A stretch of 64,000 nt of DNA from Propionivibrio sp. Lineage in GTDB: Bacteria > Pseudomonadota > Gammaproteobacteria > Burkholderiales > Rhodocyclaceae. The translations under genes and the position numbers were made by a program. Where the stretch lies: positions 82,531 through 146,530 of the forward strand of contig NZ_JAPUVO010000132.1 in the NCBI RefSeq assembly GCF_029255185.1, written 5' to 3'. Below, one piece after another: positions 26,864 through 35,172 of this stretch. The notes under the pieces are model-generated. The model was not told the DNA's origin, did no database searches, and worked only from the letters and a program-made list of their open reading frames with translations. How positions within the stretch are numbered: position 1 is the first letter of the stretch; each line of letters opens with the position of its first letter.

Positions 26864-27790
26864 TCAATCCCTCAACTCACGGCCGGTGAGCTTGATAAAT
26901 ACGTCTTCCAGGCTGGCCGCGCGGTGCAGGTAGCGCAAGGCTGGGGCATCGGCGAGTGCGGCTAGCAGTGGCGCCGAGTCGCGGCAGTAGAAAAAGGCGG
27001 TGTCGCCAGCGATTTCGAGACGTTCTCCGAGCGTGTTGCGCGAGCGGGCCCAGGCCGCTGCTTCGTCGCCGAAGACTTCAACCACCTGCGGTTCAATGTG
27101 TGTGGCGATTAAGGCGCGTGGTGCGCCGTCGGTGACTAAACGGCCGTGGTCGAGCACTGCCAGTCGGTCACACAAGCGCTCAGCTTCATCCATGAAATGG
27201 GTGGTCAGGATCAGCGTCTTGCCGCGCGCAGTGAGTTGCTTCAGACGCTCCCAAATCAGGTGGCGTGCTTGCGGATCCAGGCCGGTGGTCGGTTCGTCAA
27301 GAAAAATGATGTCCGGGTCGTTTACTAGCGCCCGCGCCAGGGTCAGGCGTCGCTTCATACCTCCGGAAAGGGTCTGGATGCGCGCCGTGTCCTTGCCACC
27401 AAGTCCGGCGAAGTCGAGCAGATCGGGAATGCGGGCGCGGATGATTGCGTCCTTGATGCCAAAGTAGCGGCCGTAGACCATCAGGTTTTCGGCAACGGTG
27501 AAATCCGGATCGATGTTGTCGAACTGAGGCACCACGCCGACCCGCTCCCGCGCGGCCTCAGCTTGCTCCGGGATGGAATAGCCACGCAAGGTGATCTGAC
27601 CCGCGTCTGGCGCAGTCAATCCAAGGCAGCAGCGCAGGGTGGTGGTCTTGCCGGCGCCGTTGGGGCCAAGCAGACCGAAGCAGGTGCCGGACGGCACCGT
27701 GAAGTCGATTCCGCCAACCACCTCCTGGTCATCGTAGCGCTTGCGCAGGCCACGGACGCAAAGCGCGTCAGCCAAGTTCAGTGTCGCCAT
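26864..27790 (-). CDS. ABC transporter ATP-binding protein (NodI family)
   Basis: The 308-residue ATPase has Walker A GPNGAGKTT (42-50), signature TLSGGMKRRLTLARAL, Walker B DIIFLDEPTTGLDP, and the C-terminal extension found in NodI/DrrA-type proteins. I take the ATG at 27790 (MATLNLADAL); the frame is open to 28165 but that overlaps the hydrolase gene. The start overlaps the hydrolase 3' end by 13 bases. It pairs with the permease at 25939. Confidence 0.9.
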   Translation of the reverse strand: MATLNLADALCVRGLRKRYDDQEVVGGIDFTVPSGTCFGLLGPNGAGKTTTLRCCLGLTAPDAGQITLRGYSIPEQAEAARERVGVVPQFDNIDPDFTVAENLMVYGRYFGIKDAIIRARIPDLLDFAGLGGKDTARIQTLSGGMKRRLTLARALVNDPDIIFLDEPTTGLDPQARHLIWERLKQLTARGKTLILTTHFMDEAERLCDRLAVLDHGRLVTDGAPRALIATHIEPQVVEVFGDEAAAWARSRNTLGERLEIAGDTAFFYCRDSAPLLAALADAPALRYLHRAASLEDVFIKLTGRELRD

Positions 27791-28416
27791 GCGCGGGTGA
27801 CGATGTCGCGGATAAGGTGCAGCCGACGATGAAAGAAATGGTCGGCGCCGGGAACAACGATTACCGGCAGGTCGAGCGGTTCGGCCCAGGCGAGGATATT
27901 GGCCAGGGGCACCGTGCTGTCCACCGAACCATGAATGACAATGGTATCGGAAGCGACGGCCTTGGTCGCATACTGGCGCGCACCTTCGACGTGACCAGCA
28001 GCGGTGCCGACTAGAACCAGGCGCTGGGCCGGGTGATTGGCTTCGGCCAGGGCCTGTGCTACCCGAGTCTGCACGTAGGCGCCAAACGAGAAGCCAGCCA
28101 GAGCAACCGGTAAGTCGCCAAAGCGGCGTTTGGCTTCTGCGACAACGGCGAGCATGTCCTCGCATTCGCCGTGCCCGTCGTCGTGCGTTCCGCCACTTTC
28201 GCCGACCCCGCGAAAGTTTGGCCGCAAGGCCACATAGCCTAAGCGATTGAAGGTACGGGCCAGCGTCTGCGTTACCTTGTTGGTATTGGTGCCGCCGAAC
28301 AGCGGGTGCGGATGGCAGATCAGGGCGATCCCACGCGGCGCACCCGGACTTTCGACGATCAATTCGATGGTGCCGGCTGGCCCGTCAATGCAAATCTTCT
28401 CTTCGCTTTGCTTCAT
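27778..28416 (-). CDS. Alpha/beta hydrolase (COG2945-type)
   Basis: The 212-residue protein shows the alpha/beta hydrolase core: ALICHPHPLFGGTNTNKV oxyanion region, RPNFRGVGESGG, nucleophile elbow AGFSFGAYV, and a late GADHFFHRR histidine. Members of this group act on small esters, but the substrate is unknown. It lies 4 bases after the [2Fe-2S] ferredoxin gene and overlaps nodI. Confidence 0.86.
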   Translation of the reverse strand: MKQSEEKICIDGPAGTIELIVESPGAPRGIALICHPHPLFGGTNTNKVTQTLARTFNRLGYVALRPNFRGVGESGGTHDDGHGECEDMLAVVAEAKRRFGDLPVALAGFSFGAYVQTRVAQALAEANHPAQRLVLVGTAAGHVEGARQYATKAVASDTIVIHGSVDSTVPLANILAWAEPLDLPVIVVPGADHFFHRRLHLIRDIVTRAWRH

Positions 28417-28420
28417 CGGC

Positions 28421-28729
28421 TTAAATTCTCAGGCGTTCAACGACTCGGCCGTGGACCAGATGCTCCTGGATGATCTCCTCAATGTCTTCTTGGTCCACGT
28501 AGTGGTACCAGACTTCTTCCGGATAGATGACGATAACCGGGCCTTCATCGCAACGATCCATGCAGCCGGCCTTGTTGATCCGGATCTTGCCCTGGCCCTT
28601 GAGCTTGAGTTGGCTGATGCGATCCTTGGCATAGGTTTGCGCTTCGCTAGCGCCCAGGTTGTTACAGCATCCTTCGCCCTCGGGGCGCTGATTGCAGCAA
28701 AAAAATACGTGATGCTTGAAGTAACTCAT
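28421..28729 (-). CDS. Thioredoxin-like [2Fe-2S] ferredoxin
   Basis: The 102-residue protein begins MSYFKHHVFFCCNQR and has the spacing of thioredoxin-fold [2Fe-2S] proteins: Cys11/Cys12, GEGCCNNLG, and later NKAGCMDRCDEGPV, with a conserved YPEEVWYHYV. The ATG at 28729 is chosen over the longer frame because family members start here. Such Shethna-type ferredoxins transfer single electrons; no partner is obvious among its neighbours (VanZ upstream, hydrolase downstream). Confidence 0.88.
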   Translation of the reverse strand: MSYFKHHVFFCCNQRPEGEGCCNNLGASEAQTYAKDRISQLKLKGQGKIRINKAGCMDRCDEGPVIVIYPEEVWYHYVDQEDIEEIIQEHLVHGRVVERLRI

Positions 28730-28791
28730 GTCGACCTTTGTCTTGCTGGTGCTTGCTGTGAGCTCAGATTCTAACCTTGTTTCAGGCGCAT

Positions 28792-29880
28792 TCAGAGGCG
28801 TCGTCCAAGCATCATCAGGTAGGGGAGCGCCAGGAAAGGCCACAAACTGGCAGTCAGCCGGGTCAGCCCGTTGAAATTCAAAAAGTGCCCTTGTCGCCAG
28901 GTGGCCAGAGCGGCCGCCGAATAGGGATTGGGCGGTGTGATGTTAACCAGCACGGTGCCGGCCATCAGCGTCAGTCCGGCCAGCGCAATACGTAGCGAGG
29001 CTGGCAACAGCAGCATGATCGAGAATATCGCGCCGCCAGCAAGCAGGCCAAGCGCGGCGCCGGGGGTGAGCCAGGCCAAGGCATTGAGTGGATCGACAAG
29101 CACCGCAGCGGCCAGCGTGCGAATCGACAACGCCAGGAAAAAGAAAACGGCCAGCGCCAGATAGGGGGAGCTACGGTCGCTTAGCAGGGCACGCGTGATT
29201 AGCCCGATGGCAATGGTGTTGCAGACGATGATGCCAGTCTCCAGGGCAAAAAAGGCAGGTGCCGCGTAGGGTAGCGATGGTGCTATCTCAAGCAGGTGCC
29301 GCAGGTCGCCGGCACCGAAGAGGATTGTTTCCGGAGAAAGTTGCGTCAGCAACCACAGTCCGATCAAGACTAGCCCAAGTTCCGCATGCGGTGTGGATGC
29401 CAGCAGGCGCTGCTGCAAGTTTACGAAGCCATCGAAAAAGCGTTCGCCATGCCAGATGGTGAGCAGCGCGCCGAGGCCTGCGCCGCACGTGTTACAAGCC
29501 AGGTCGAGATTGGAAGCGACGCGCGCTGGCAGCCAGGCTTGCAGACACTCAAGGCAAAGGCTGAGCAATGCGCCGAGCAACAGCGCAACGCAGGCCGGGG
29601 TCCAGCGTCCAGGCAGGCGCCGCAAGGTCAGCGCGAGCAAAAACCCAAGGGGCAGATAGGCGAGGACATTGATCCCCAAATCGAAGACCGTCCAGTAGCG
29701 AGGCCAGGCCGCCGTAAGGAAAAAAATCGGCGACAGGCCCGGATCGCGCCAGCCGGAAAAAGGGTGCAGACTGGCATAGACGACCAACGCCAAATAGGCC
29801 AGCGCCAGGTAGCGAGGCAGCAGAGTTGGCACCTCCACAAGGCGGGGGGGTGATTCCACAGTCGGTGTGCTTGATGGCAT
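28792..29880 (-). CDS. VanZ family membrane protein
   Basis: About 362 residues with roughly nine to ten membrane spans. The N-terminal ~140 residues are the VanZ domain (YASLHPFSGWRDPG, DLGINVLAYLPLGFLLAL, ECLQAWLPARVASNLDLACNTCGAGLGAL), with the conserved acidic and Asn residues. VanZ confers mild teicoplanin resistance in enterococci, but the role in Gram-negatives is unknown. The ATG 29880 directly follows a GTG (29883), either of which may be used. First gene of the minus-strand set ending with nodJ. Confidence 0.82.
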   Translation of the reverse strand: MPSSTPTVESPPRLVEVPTLLPRYLALAYLALVVYASLHPFSGWRDPGLSPIFFLTAAWPRYWTVFDLGINVLAYLPLGFLLALTLRRLPGRWTPACVALLLGALLSLCLECLQAWLPARVASNLDLACNTCGAGLGALLTIWHGERFFDGFVNLQQRLLASTPHAELGLVLIGLWLLTQLSPETILFGAGDLRHLLEIAPSLPYAAPAFFALETGIIVCNTIAIGLITRALLSDRSSPYLALAVFFFLALSIRTLAAAVLVDPLNALAWLTPGAALGLLAGGAIFSIMLLLPASLRIALAGLTLMAGTVLVNITPPNPYSAAALATWRQGHFLNFNGLTRLTASLWPFLALPYLMMLGRRL

Positions 29881-30037
29881 CACGATGGCCGAAAACGTCG
29901 ATTGGGCTCATTCTAACGCCTCAAACGGAGCAATCGGTGACAGATGCAGGAGGTGTTGGTGCTAGCGCACTGCGCTTCTCTCAAAGACCTTACGGCCATA
30001 CGACGATTGTGATGCCCAGCGTTGAATTGAAAATACC

Positions 30038-30070
30038 AAAAAGAAACCGGCCACAGCCGGCTTCTTTTTT
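30038..30070. terminator. Terminator downstream of pilQ (can act on both strands)
   Basis: On the minus strand the sequence GAAGCCGGC-TGTG-GCCGGTTTC forms a stem with one mismatch and is followed by TTTTT, just after the pilQ stop. On the plus strand the same hairpin is followed by a T run at 30064-30070. The remaining ~160 bases up to the VanZ start contain no supported gene. Confidence 0.75.
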
Positions 30071-30086
30071 AACCACAAACTAGGAA

Positions 30087-32180
30087 TCAGCGCACAGAAA
30101 GAGTTTCGGCAACGATTCTGGGGGTTATGAATACCAGCAACTCAGTTTTGTCATCGATCCATTCCCTGTTCTTGAATAGCCAGCCGATGTAAGGCAGATC
30201 ACCGAAAAATGGAACGCGCTGCGTGTTATCGCTGACGTTTTGTGTGTATATGCCGCCAATCACGACGGTACCGCCATTCTCTACCAGCACTTCCGTCTTG
30301 ACGTGCTTGGTGTCGATGGCCACTCCGGCACCGGTGGATAGTTTGGTATTCGGCGTGTCCTTGTTGATGTCCAAGGTCATTGTGATTTTTCCGTCGGGCG
30401 TAATCTGCGGCTTGACTTTCAGCGACAGGTTTGCCTTGCGGAAAGAAACACTGGTGGCACCTGAACTCGTCGCTTGCTGGTAGGGGATTTCGACTCCTTG
30501 CTCAATGATCGCCTCAATCTGATTGGCCGTCATGACACGCGGACTGGATATTACCTTGCCTCGCCCATCGGCCTCCAGGGCAGATATTTCAGCCGTTAGG
30601 TACTGCGTTTTTGCGCTGTTAAAAAGCATCAACCCGAAGGTGCCGGCTGTCCCGGCACGCGGGGTTGCTGGAAGATTAACGGCAGAAACGGTCGAACTAT
30701 TTCCACGCAACAAGCCGTCGGTTACGCCAAAGGGGTTGGGGCCAGCTCCATTCACGAATGTCAGTGGCCCACCAGTACTGGTCGCTGATCCACCCCAGCC
30801 AAGGCGAATCCCAAGATTCTTGGCAAAGCTATCACCGGCCTCAACAATTCTGGCTTCGATCATGACTTGACGTACCGACAGATCGACCTTGGCGATCAAC
30901 TGCCGGACGTCTTCCAGACGGCTTGGCGTATCCTGAACAAATAGAATATTTGTTCGTGTGTCGACCACGGCACTGCCACGCTTTGAGAGCATGCGCTGGC
31001 CGGCATCGGTCAGCAGCTTCTTGACTTCTTCCGCCTTTTGATAGTTAAGCTGGAAGTTCTCGGTGCGTAAGGGTTCAAGATCGCCAATCTGTGCCTTTGC
31101 TTCATACTCCAGCTTTTCCTTGGTCGCAATTTCCTCGCGCGGAGCAATCAGGATGACATTGCCGTTCTTGCGCATGTCGAGGCCTTTTTGCTGGAGGATG
31201 ATGTCCAGCGCCTGATCCCAGGGCACATCCTTCAGAATCAGCGTGATCGCACCGCCAACGGAATCACTGACCACCATGTTCATCGCGGTGAACTCGCCGA
31301 TCACTTGTAGCAGGCGCCGAACCTCGACGTTCTGGAAGTTCAACGACAGTTTCTCGCCCTGATAGCCGCCGCGCGTCCCCTGCACCAACTTGTTGGGGTT
31401 TTCGATGACCGGCTTTACTTCAATGACAAACTGGTTGTCCGTCTGATAGGCATTATGTTCCCATAAGCCGCGCGGCGTAATCGTCATGCGCGCATTGGCG
31501 CCTTGCTGAACAGTATCAAACGAAACAACAGGCGTCGCAAAGTCGGTTACATCGAGGCGCTTGCGTAGCGCATCCGGAACATTCACTTTGACGAAATCAA
31601 CGACCAGACTTTGCCCTTGCTGGCGGATATCGATCCCGGCATTTGGATCGCTCAGATCCACCGTGATTCGCGCCTCGCCGTCCTTGCCACGGCGAAACGC
31701 AATATCCCGAATGCTGTTGGCGTCCACCGACGGGCGTGACTGGGAGAAATGCTCAACCTGTATCGCCACATTGCTCTTTTTGGCACTGGGAATCAAAGCC
31801 AGAAGCAGGTTGTTTCCGTCGATTGTCGACTCGTAAGTCATTGCCTGATTAAGATTCAGCACCAGGCGCGTACGGCCTTCGGCTTGAACCACATTGACGC
31901 TCTTCAGCTCTCCTTCGTTGTAGGTTTGACTATTTTTGCCAAGACCATTGGTGGTATTGGCAAAATCAAGCGCAATACGTGCCGGGGCGGCCACGCTAAA
32001 ACCCGGCGGCAGTGCTGCCAATGGCTCTTTGAATGTCAGCTTTACGTTGAGCACACCACCCTGCTGTGCAACAGTCATCGCCTCGATGGAGTTTGCTTTG
32101 GCCTCCTGGGCGTTGACCGGAGCAAGCGCCAGGAATAGCCAGCCGATAAAACCGAGCAGGTAGCATTTGATCTGTTTCAC
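30087..32180 (-). CDS. pilQ: Type IV pilus secretin PilQ
   Basis: The 697-residue protein has a signal peptide (MKQIKCYLLGFIGWLFLALAPVNA), two AMIN domains (about residues 30-130 and 150-255) that bind peptidoglycan, a secretin/TonB short N-terminal domain (about 270-345), an N1 domain (FQLNYQKAEEVKKLL) and the C-terminal secretin pore (VISSPRVMTANQIEAIIEQG to TELLVFITPRIV). It forms the outer-membrane gate through which the pilus passes. Its start overlaps the pilP stop by 4 bases. Last gene of pilMNOPQ. Confidence 0.96.
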   Translation of the reverse strand: MKQIKCYLLGFIGWLFLALAPVNAQEAKANSIEAMTVAQQGGVLNVKLTFKEPLAALPPGFSVAAPARIALDFANTTNGLGKNSQTYNEGELKSVNVVQAEGRTRLVLNLNQAMTYESTIDGNNLLLALIPSAKKSNVAIQVEHFSQSRPSVDANSIRDIAFRRGKDGEARITVDLSDPNAGIDIRQQGQSLVVDFVKVNVPDALRKRLDVTDFATPVVSFDTVQQGANARMTITPRGLWEHNAYQTDNQFVIEVKPVIENPNKLVQGTRGGYQGEKLSLNFQNVEVRRLLQVIGEFTAMNMVVSDSVGGAITLILKDVPWDQALDIILQQKGLDMRKNGNVILIAPREEIATKEKLEYEAKAQIGDLEPLRTENFQLNYQKAEEVKKLLTDAGQRMLSKRGSAVVDTRTNILFVQDTPSRLEDVRQLIAKVDLSVRQVMIEARIVEAGDSFAKNLGIRLGWGGSATSTGGPLTFVNGAGPNPFGVTDGLLRGNSSTVSAVNLPATPRAGTAGTFGLMLFNSAKTQYLTAEISALEADGRGKVISSPRVMTANQIEAIIEQGVEIPYQQATSSGATSVSFRKANLSLKVKPQITPDGKITMTLDINKDTPNTKLSTGAGVAIDTKHVKTEVLVENGGTVVIGGIYTQNVSDNTQRVPFFGDLPYIGWLFKNREWIDDKTELLVFITPRIVAETLSVR

Positions 32181-32698
32181 TTTTTACCCTCCTGTACCTG
32201 CAGCAATAGCGTACTTGCTCTTTCAACCCAATCGCCTGCCGAATCCTGAACGAGTTCCTTCAACGTTACTTCAGATTCAGAAACTCTGGTGACCACTCCG
32301 AAATTCTGCCCCATATAATTCCCGATCCTCACTTGATACAAGGAGCCATCAACCTGAACGATGGCGTAAGAAACTTTCTTTTTGGTCATTACCCCAACAT
32401 ACTTCAGCGACTCTAGCGGGTAGGCCTCCAGCGGTTCGCGCGGCCGATCCAGGTCCGGCTGCAAGCCACTTCCGCCACTCTTTTTCTGCTCAGCGCCAAT
32501 TTTTGACGACTTGAATGGATCGGTCAGGTTGCCCACATCATAAGGCACCGGTTCATAGGGCTTAACCTGAGGCAAGGGAGGAATTTTGCCCTTGATATCC
32601 TTGGCAGCGTCATTCATCCACGCGCGCAAATCCTCGTTATCCCCGCCGGAGCACGCCACCAAGACGACGCTGGCCAGCGCAACAGCGATCTTTCTCAT
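32177..32698 (-). CDS. pilP: Pilus assembly lipoprotein PilP
   Basis: The 173-residue lipoprotein has a lipobox ending at Cys16 (VVLVAC-SGG). The PilP beta-sandwich includes PLESLKYVGVMTKKKVSYAIVQVDGSLYQVRIGNYMG. It bridges the PilNO inner-membrane complex to PilQ. It overlaps both neighbours by 4 bases. Confidence 0.94.
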   Translation of the reverse strand: MRKIAVALASVVLVACSGGDNEDLRAWMNDAAKDIKGKIPPLPQVKPYEPVPYDVGNLTDPFKSSKIGAEQKKSGGSGLQPDLDRPREPLEAYPLESLKYVGVMTKKKVSYAIVQVDGSLYQVRIGNYMGQNFGVVTRVSESEVTLKELVQDSAGDWVERASTLLLQVQEGKK

Positions 32699-33378
32699 TT
32701 TTTCCCACCTTTGGCCGCCTGTGCCGCCTGTGCCGCTTTCTTTTTGGCGGCCAATTCTTCATCATCAAGATAGCGGAAAGTCTTGGTCACGGCGTCCATG
32801 ACCAAACTTCCGTCCTTGGCCTGCGGATTGGCAGTGATCGATATATTGTTCAATGTGACGATTCTCGACAGCCTGCTGATATCGCCGGCAAAGGCGCCAA
32901 AGTCATGGTAGCTTCCGGTCAAGCGCACGTTGATCGGCAATTCGGCATAGAAATCCTTGACGATCTCCTGCCCTGGCTTGAAAAGATCAAATTGCAGCCC
33001 TCTACCCATCCCCGACTGGTTGATCTCAATCAGCAAGGACTCAACCTCCGACTTGATGGGCAGCTGCTTCAACAGTGCGCCGAATGAGCGGTCAATTTCG
33101 CTCAATTGCTGTGTGTACAAATCCAGATTGACCGCCTGCGTCTTCTTGGCAACAAATTCTTCCCTGAGTTTTAACTCATCCTGTTGCCGCGCTGTCAACG
33201 TGTCGAGCTGCTCACTCCAGACAAACCACCAACCCACCAGCAGAATTGCCGCGGCAAGAGCAAGCAAGGCGACAACACGTGGGACGATTGGCCAAGCCCC
33301 AACATCTTTCGGGTTGAGGTTCCGAAAATCGTCGTGAATCGACTTAAAGTCAACGTTGGCAATGGAGAACGCCTTCAT
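32695..33378 (-). CDS. pilO: Pilus assembly protein PilO
   Basis: The 227-residue bitopic protein has one membrane span (VVALLALAAAILLVGWWFV, about residues 35-53), a coiled-coil stretch and the periplasmic ferredoxin-like PilO domain (INVRLTGSYHDFGAFAGDISRL). It forms heterodimers with PilN. The tail is rich in Lys, Ala and Gln. It overlaps pilP and pilN by 4 bases each. Confidence 0.94.
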   Translation of the reverse strand: MKAFSIANVDFKSIHDDFRNLNPKDVGAWPIVPRVVALLALAAAILLVGWWFVWSEQLDTLTARQQDELKLREEFVAKKTQAVNLDLYTQQLSEIDRSFGALLKQLPIKSEVESLLIEINQSGMGRGLQFDLFKPGQEIVKDFYAELPINVRLTGSYHDFGAFAGDISRLSRIVTLNNISITANPQAKDGSLVMDAVTKTFRYLDDEELAAKKKAAQAAQAAKGGKK

Positions 33379-33941
33379 TTCTTGCCTCCACTCTCGACCG
33401 GGGCACCTTTAAGGGCAGCGGTCATGTTGAACTCATTGAGTCGTCGCTTGTCGAGCGTGATGGCTTTTATTTCAATCAGTTGAGGTTTTTCAAGCCAGGG
33501 TGACGCTTCAATATTACGCATCAGGGTAGAAACCCGCGCATTGGATTGCGCATAGCCATTCAGGGAAATCCTGACACCATCTTGTTTGACCGAACGGATA
33601 TACACACCTTCCGGCATCTGTTTTACCAGCTCACTCAACAGGCGCACAGCATCAGCCCGATCACGCTGCAAGGACTCGATAATCTGCTTACGCGCCAGCA
33701 TTGCCTGCGTCTGTTCTTTGAGACGCCGGATCTGATCGATCTGTTTGTCAAGAACCGCGATTTCTTTCTTGATGAAATCGTTCTTGGCTTCCTGAGACGT
33801 GATGTAACCCGAAATAATCGTATAAACGAGAAAAACAATCAGTCCGGCAAGAATCGAAACCGTTCCCAGAAGCCCGTAGAACTGATGCCGTCTTGCCTTG
33901 CGCTTTTCTGCGCGATGCGGGAGGAGATTGATGCGTATCAT
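33375..33941 (-). CDS. pilN: Pilus assembly protein PilN
   Basis: The 188-residue protein begins MIRINLLPHRAEKRKARR, the conserved cytoplasmic tail (INLLP) that binds PilM, followed by one membrane span (~24-45) and a periplasmic Fimbrial assembly (PilN) domain with LNGYAQSNARVSTLMRNIEAS. It dimerises with PilO. Overlaps pilM and pilO by 4 bases each. Confidence 0.95.
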   Translation of the reverse strand: MIRINLLPHRAEKRKARRHQFYGLLGTVSILAGLIVFLVYTIISGYITSQEAKNDFIKKEIAVLDKQIDQIRRLKEQTQAMLARKQIIESLQRDRADAVRLLSELVKQMPEGVYIRSVKQDGVRISLNGYAQSNARVSTLMRNIEASPWLEKPQLIEIKAITLDKRRLNEFNMTAALKGAPVESGGKK

Positions 33942-35017
33942 TCGTCAAACCTCCGCAGCGCTAAACCGCAGGCGGCCATCAGCGACGAAGCGTCGGCCAG
34001 CAGACTCTTGGCGCGGACCCGGTCGGACAGCACCATGTCGGCGAAGGGGTTGGCAATAATCGTATTGACCTGCGTTCGTGACGCCACCACTTCGTCTGCC
34101 CCCGGAAGGACGGCACAACCGCCGGCTAAAACGATGTGATCGACCTGACTAAACTGGGTAGAGGTAAAGAAAAACTGTAAGAGACGTGATACTTCCAAGG
34201 CCATGTTTTCGACAAAGGGCTTGAGCAGTTCAGCTTCGTAATTGTCCGGCAAATTGTTGCGCCGCTTCTCAGCTTCAGCCTCCTCGAAATTCATTCCAAA
34301 CAGACGGGCAATCTCTTGCGTCAGTTGATTGCCGCCAAACGCTTGCTCACGAACATAAAGCTGCTGACCGTTGCGCAGCACGGTCAGGTTTATCACATTG
34401 GCCCCGATATCGACCAAGGCAATGATCTGCCCTTTACCGCCATCAGGGAGTTGTTTTTCAATCAATTCAAAGGCGGCAAACACGGCATAGGACTCGACAT
34501 CCACAACCACCGGCTTCAGGCCGGCAGACTCCACTACAGCGACCCGGTCTTCGACCTTCTCTTTACGTGAAGCGGCAATCAACACCTCGATTTCATCGGG
34601 GGATGAGGCTGCCGGGCCGACGATCTGAAAATCGAGATTGACTTCTTCAAGAGCAAACGGGATGTACTGATTAGCCTCGGATTCAACCTGCAACTCGAGT
34701 TCTTCCTCACGTTGCCCAGCAGCCACGATGATTTTTTTTGTGATCACGTGCGAAGCAGGAAGTGCAATCGCAACTTGCCTGGTTGAGGTCGCCAGCTTCT
34801 TCCAGGCCCGGCGCACGGACTCGGCAGCCGCTTCCAGATTGACAATATTGCCGTCAGCTACAGCGTCCCTTGGCAACACCTCAATCGTATACCGTTCGAC
34901 GCGATAGCCACTCTTACCATCAAGCGCCAGTTCGACCATCTTGACTCCAGACGAACTGATATCGAGACCGATCAGTGAACGTGCCTTAGGATTAAAGATC
35001 GATAAATCGAGTTGCAA
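33938..35017 (-). CDS. pilM: Pilus assembly ATPase-fold protein PilM
   Basis: The 359-residue actin-like protein has the phosphate and adenosine motifs of the FtsA/PilM fold: LIGLDISSSGVKMVEL near the N-terminus, ALVDIGANVINLTVLRNG and HIVLAGGCAVLPG. It binds the PilN tail at the inner membrane. Translation starts at TTG 35017, supported by AAGGGG about six bases upstream. A possible promoter (TTGCTA 35097-35092 with a TATA-rich -10 near 35070 on the minus strand) lies in the 155-base gap shared with the divergent ponA gene. Confidence 0.94.
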   Translation of the reverse strand: MQLDLSIFNPKARSLIGLDISSSGVKMVELALDGKSGYRVERYTIEVLPRDAVADGNIVNLEAAAESVRRAWKKLATSTRQVAIALPASHVITKKIIVAAGQREEELELQVESEANQYIPFALEEVNLDFQIVGPAASSPDEIEVLIAASRKEKVEDRVAVVESAGLKPVVVDVESYAVFAAFELIEKQLPDGGKGQIIALVDIGANVINLTVLRNGQQLYVREQAFGGNQLTQEIARLFGMNFEEAEAEKRRNNLPDNYEAELLKPFVENMALEVSRLLQFFFTSTQFSQVDHIVLAGGCAVLPGADEVVASRTQVNTIIANPFADMVLSDRVRAKSLLADASSLMAACGLALRRFDE

Positions 35018-35172
35018 ATCGCCACCCCTTGTCGAAAAAACCCTTGAATAATTTGTAGTTAGCGTATTTATAGATAATCTACTTTAGATGCTAGCAACAA
35101 CTATCCGGCGTGTAAAGCCATTTTTTCTCGCCATTTCTGCACGCTGCCACGGTCGTTCTGGCAGCGTTTATA

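Noticed and set aside
27791-28165. N-terminal extension of the NodI-like ATPase frame
   Set aside because: It overlaps the hydrolase gene in another frame and is not ABC-like; the ATG at 27790 gives the normal start.
35144-35164. CTGCCA...TGGCAG inverted repeat as an operator before ponA
   Set aside because: A 6-bp repeat with a 9-base gap is expected by chance at this length, and no second copy is seen.
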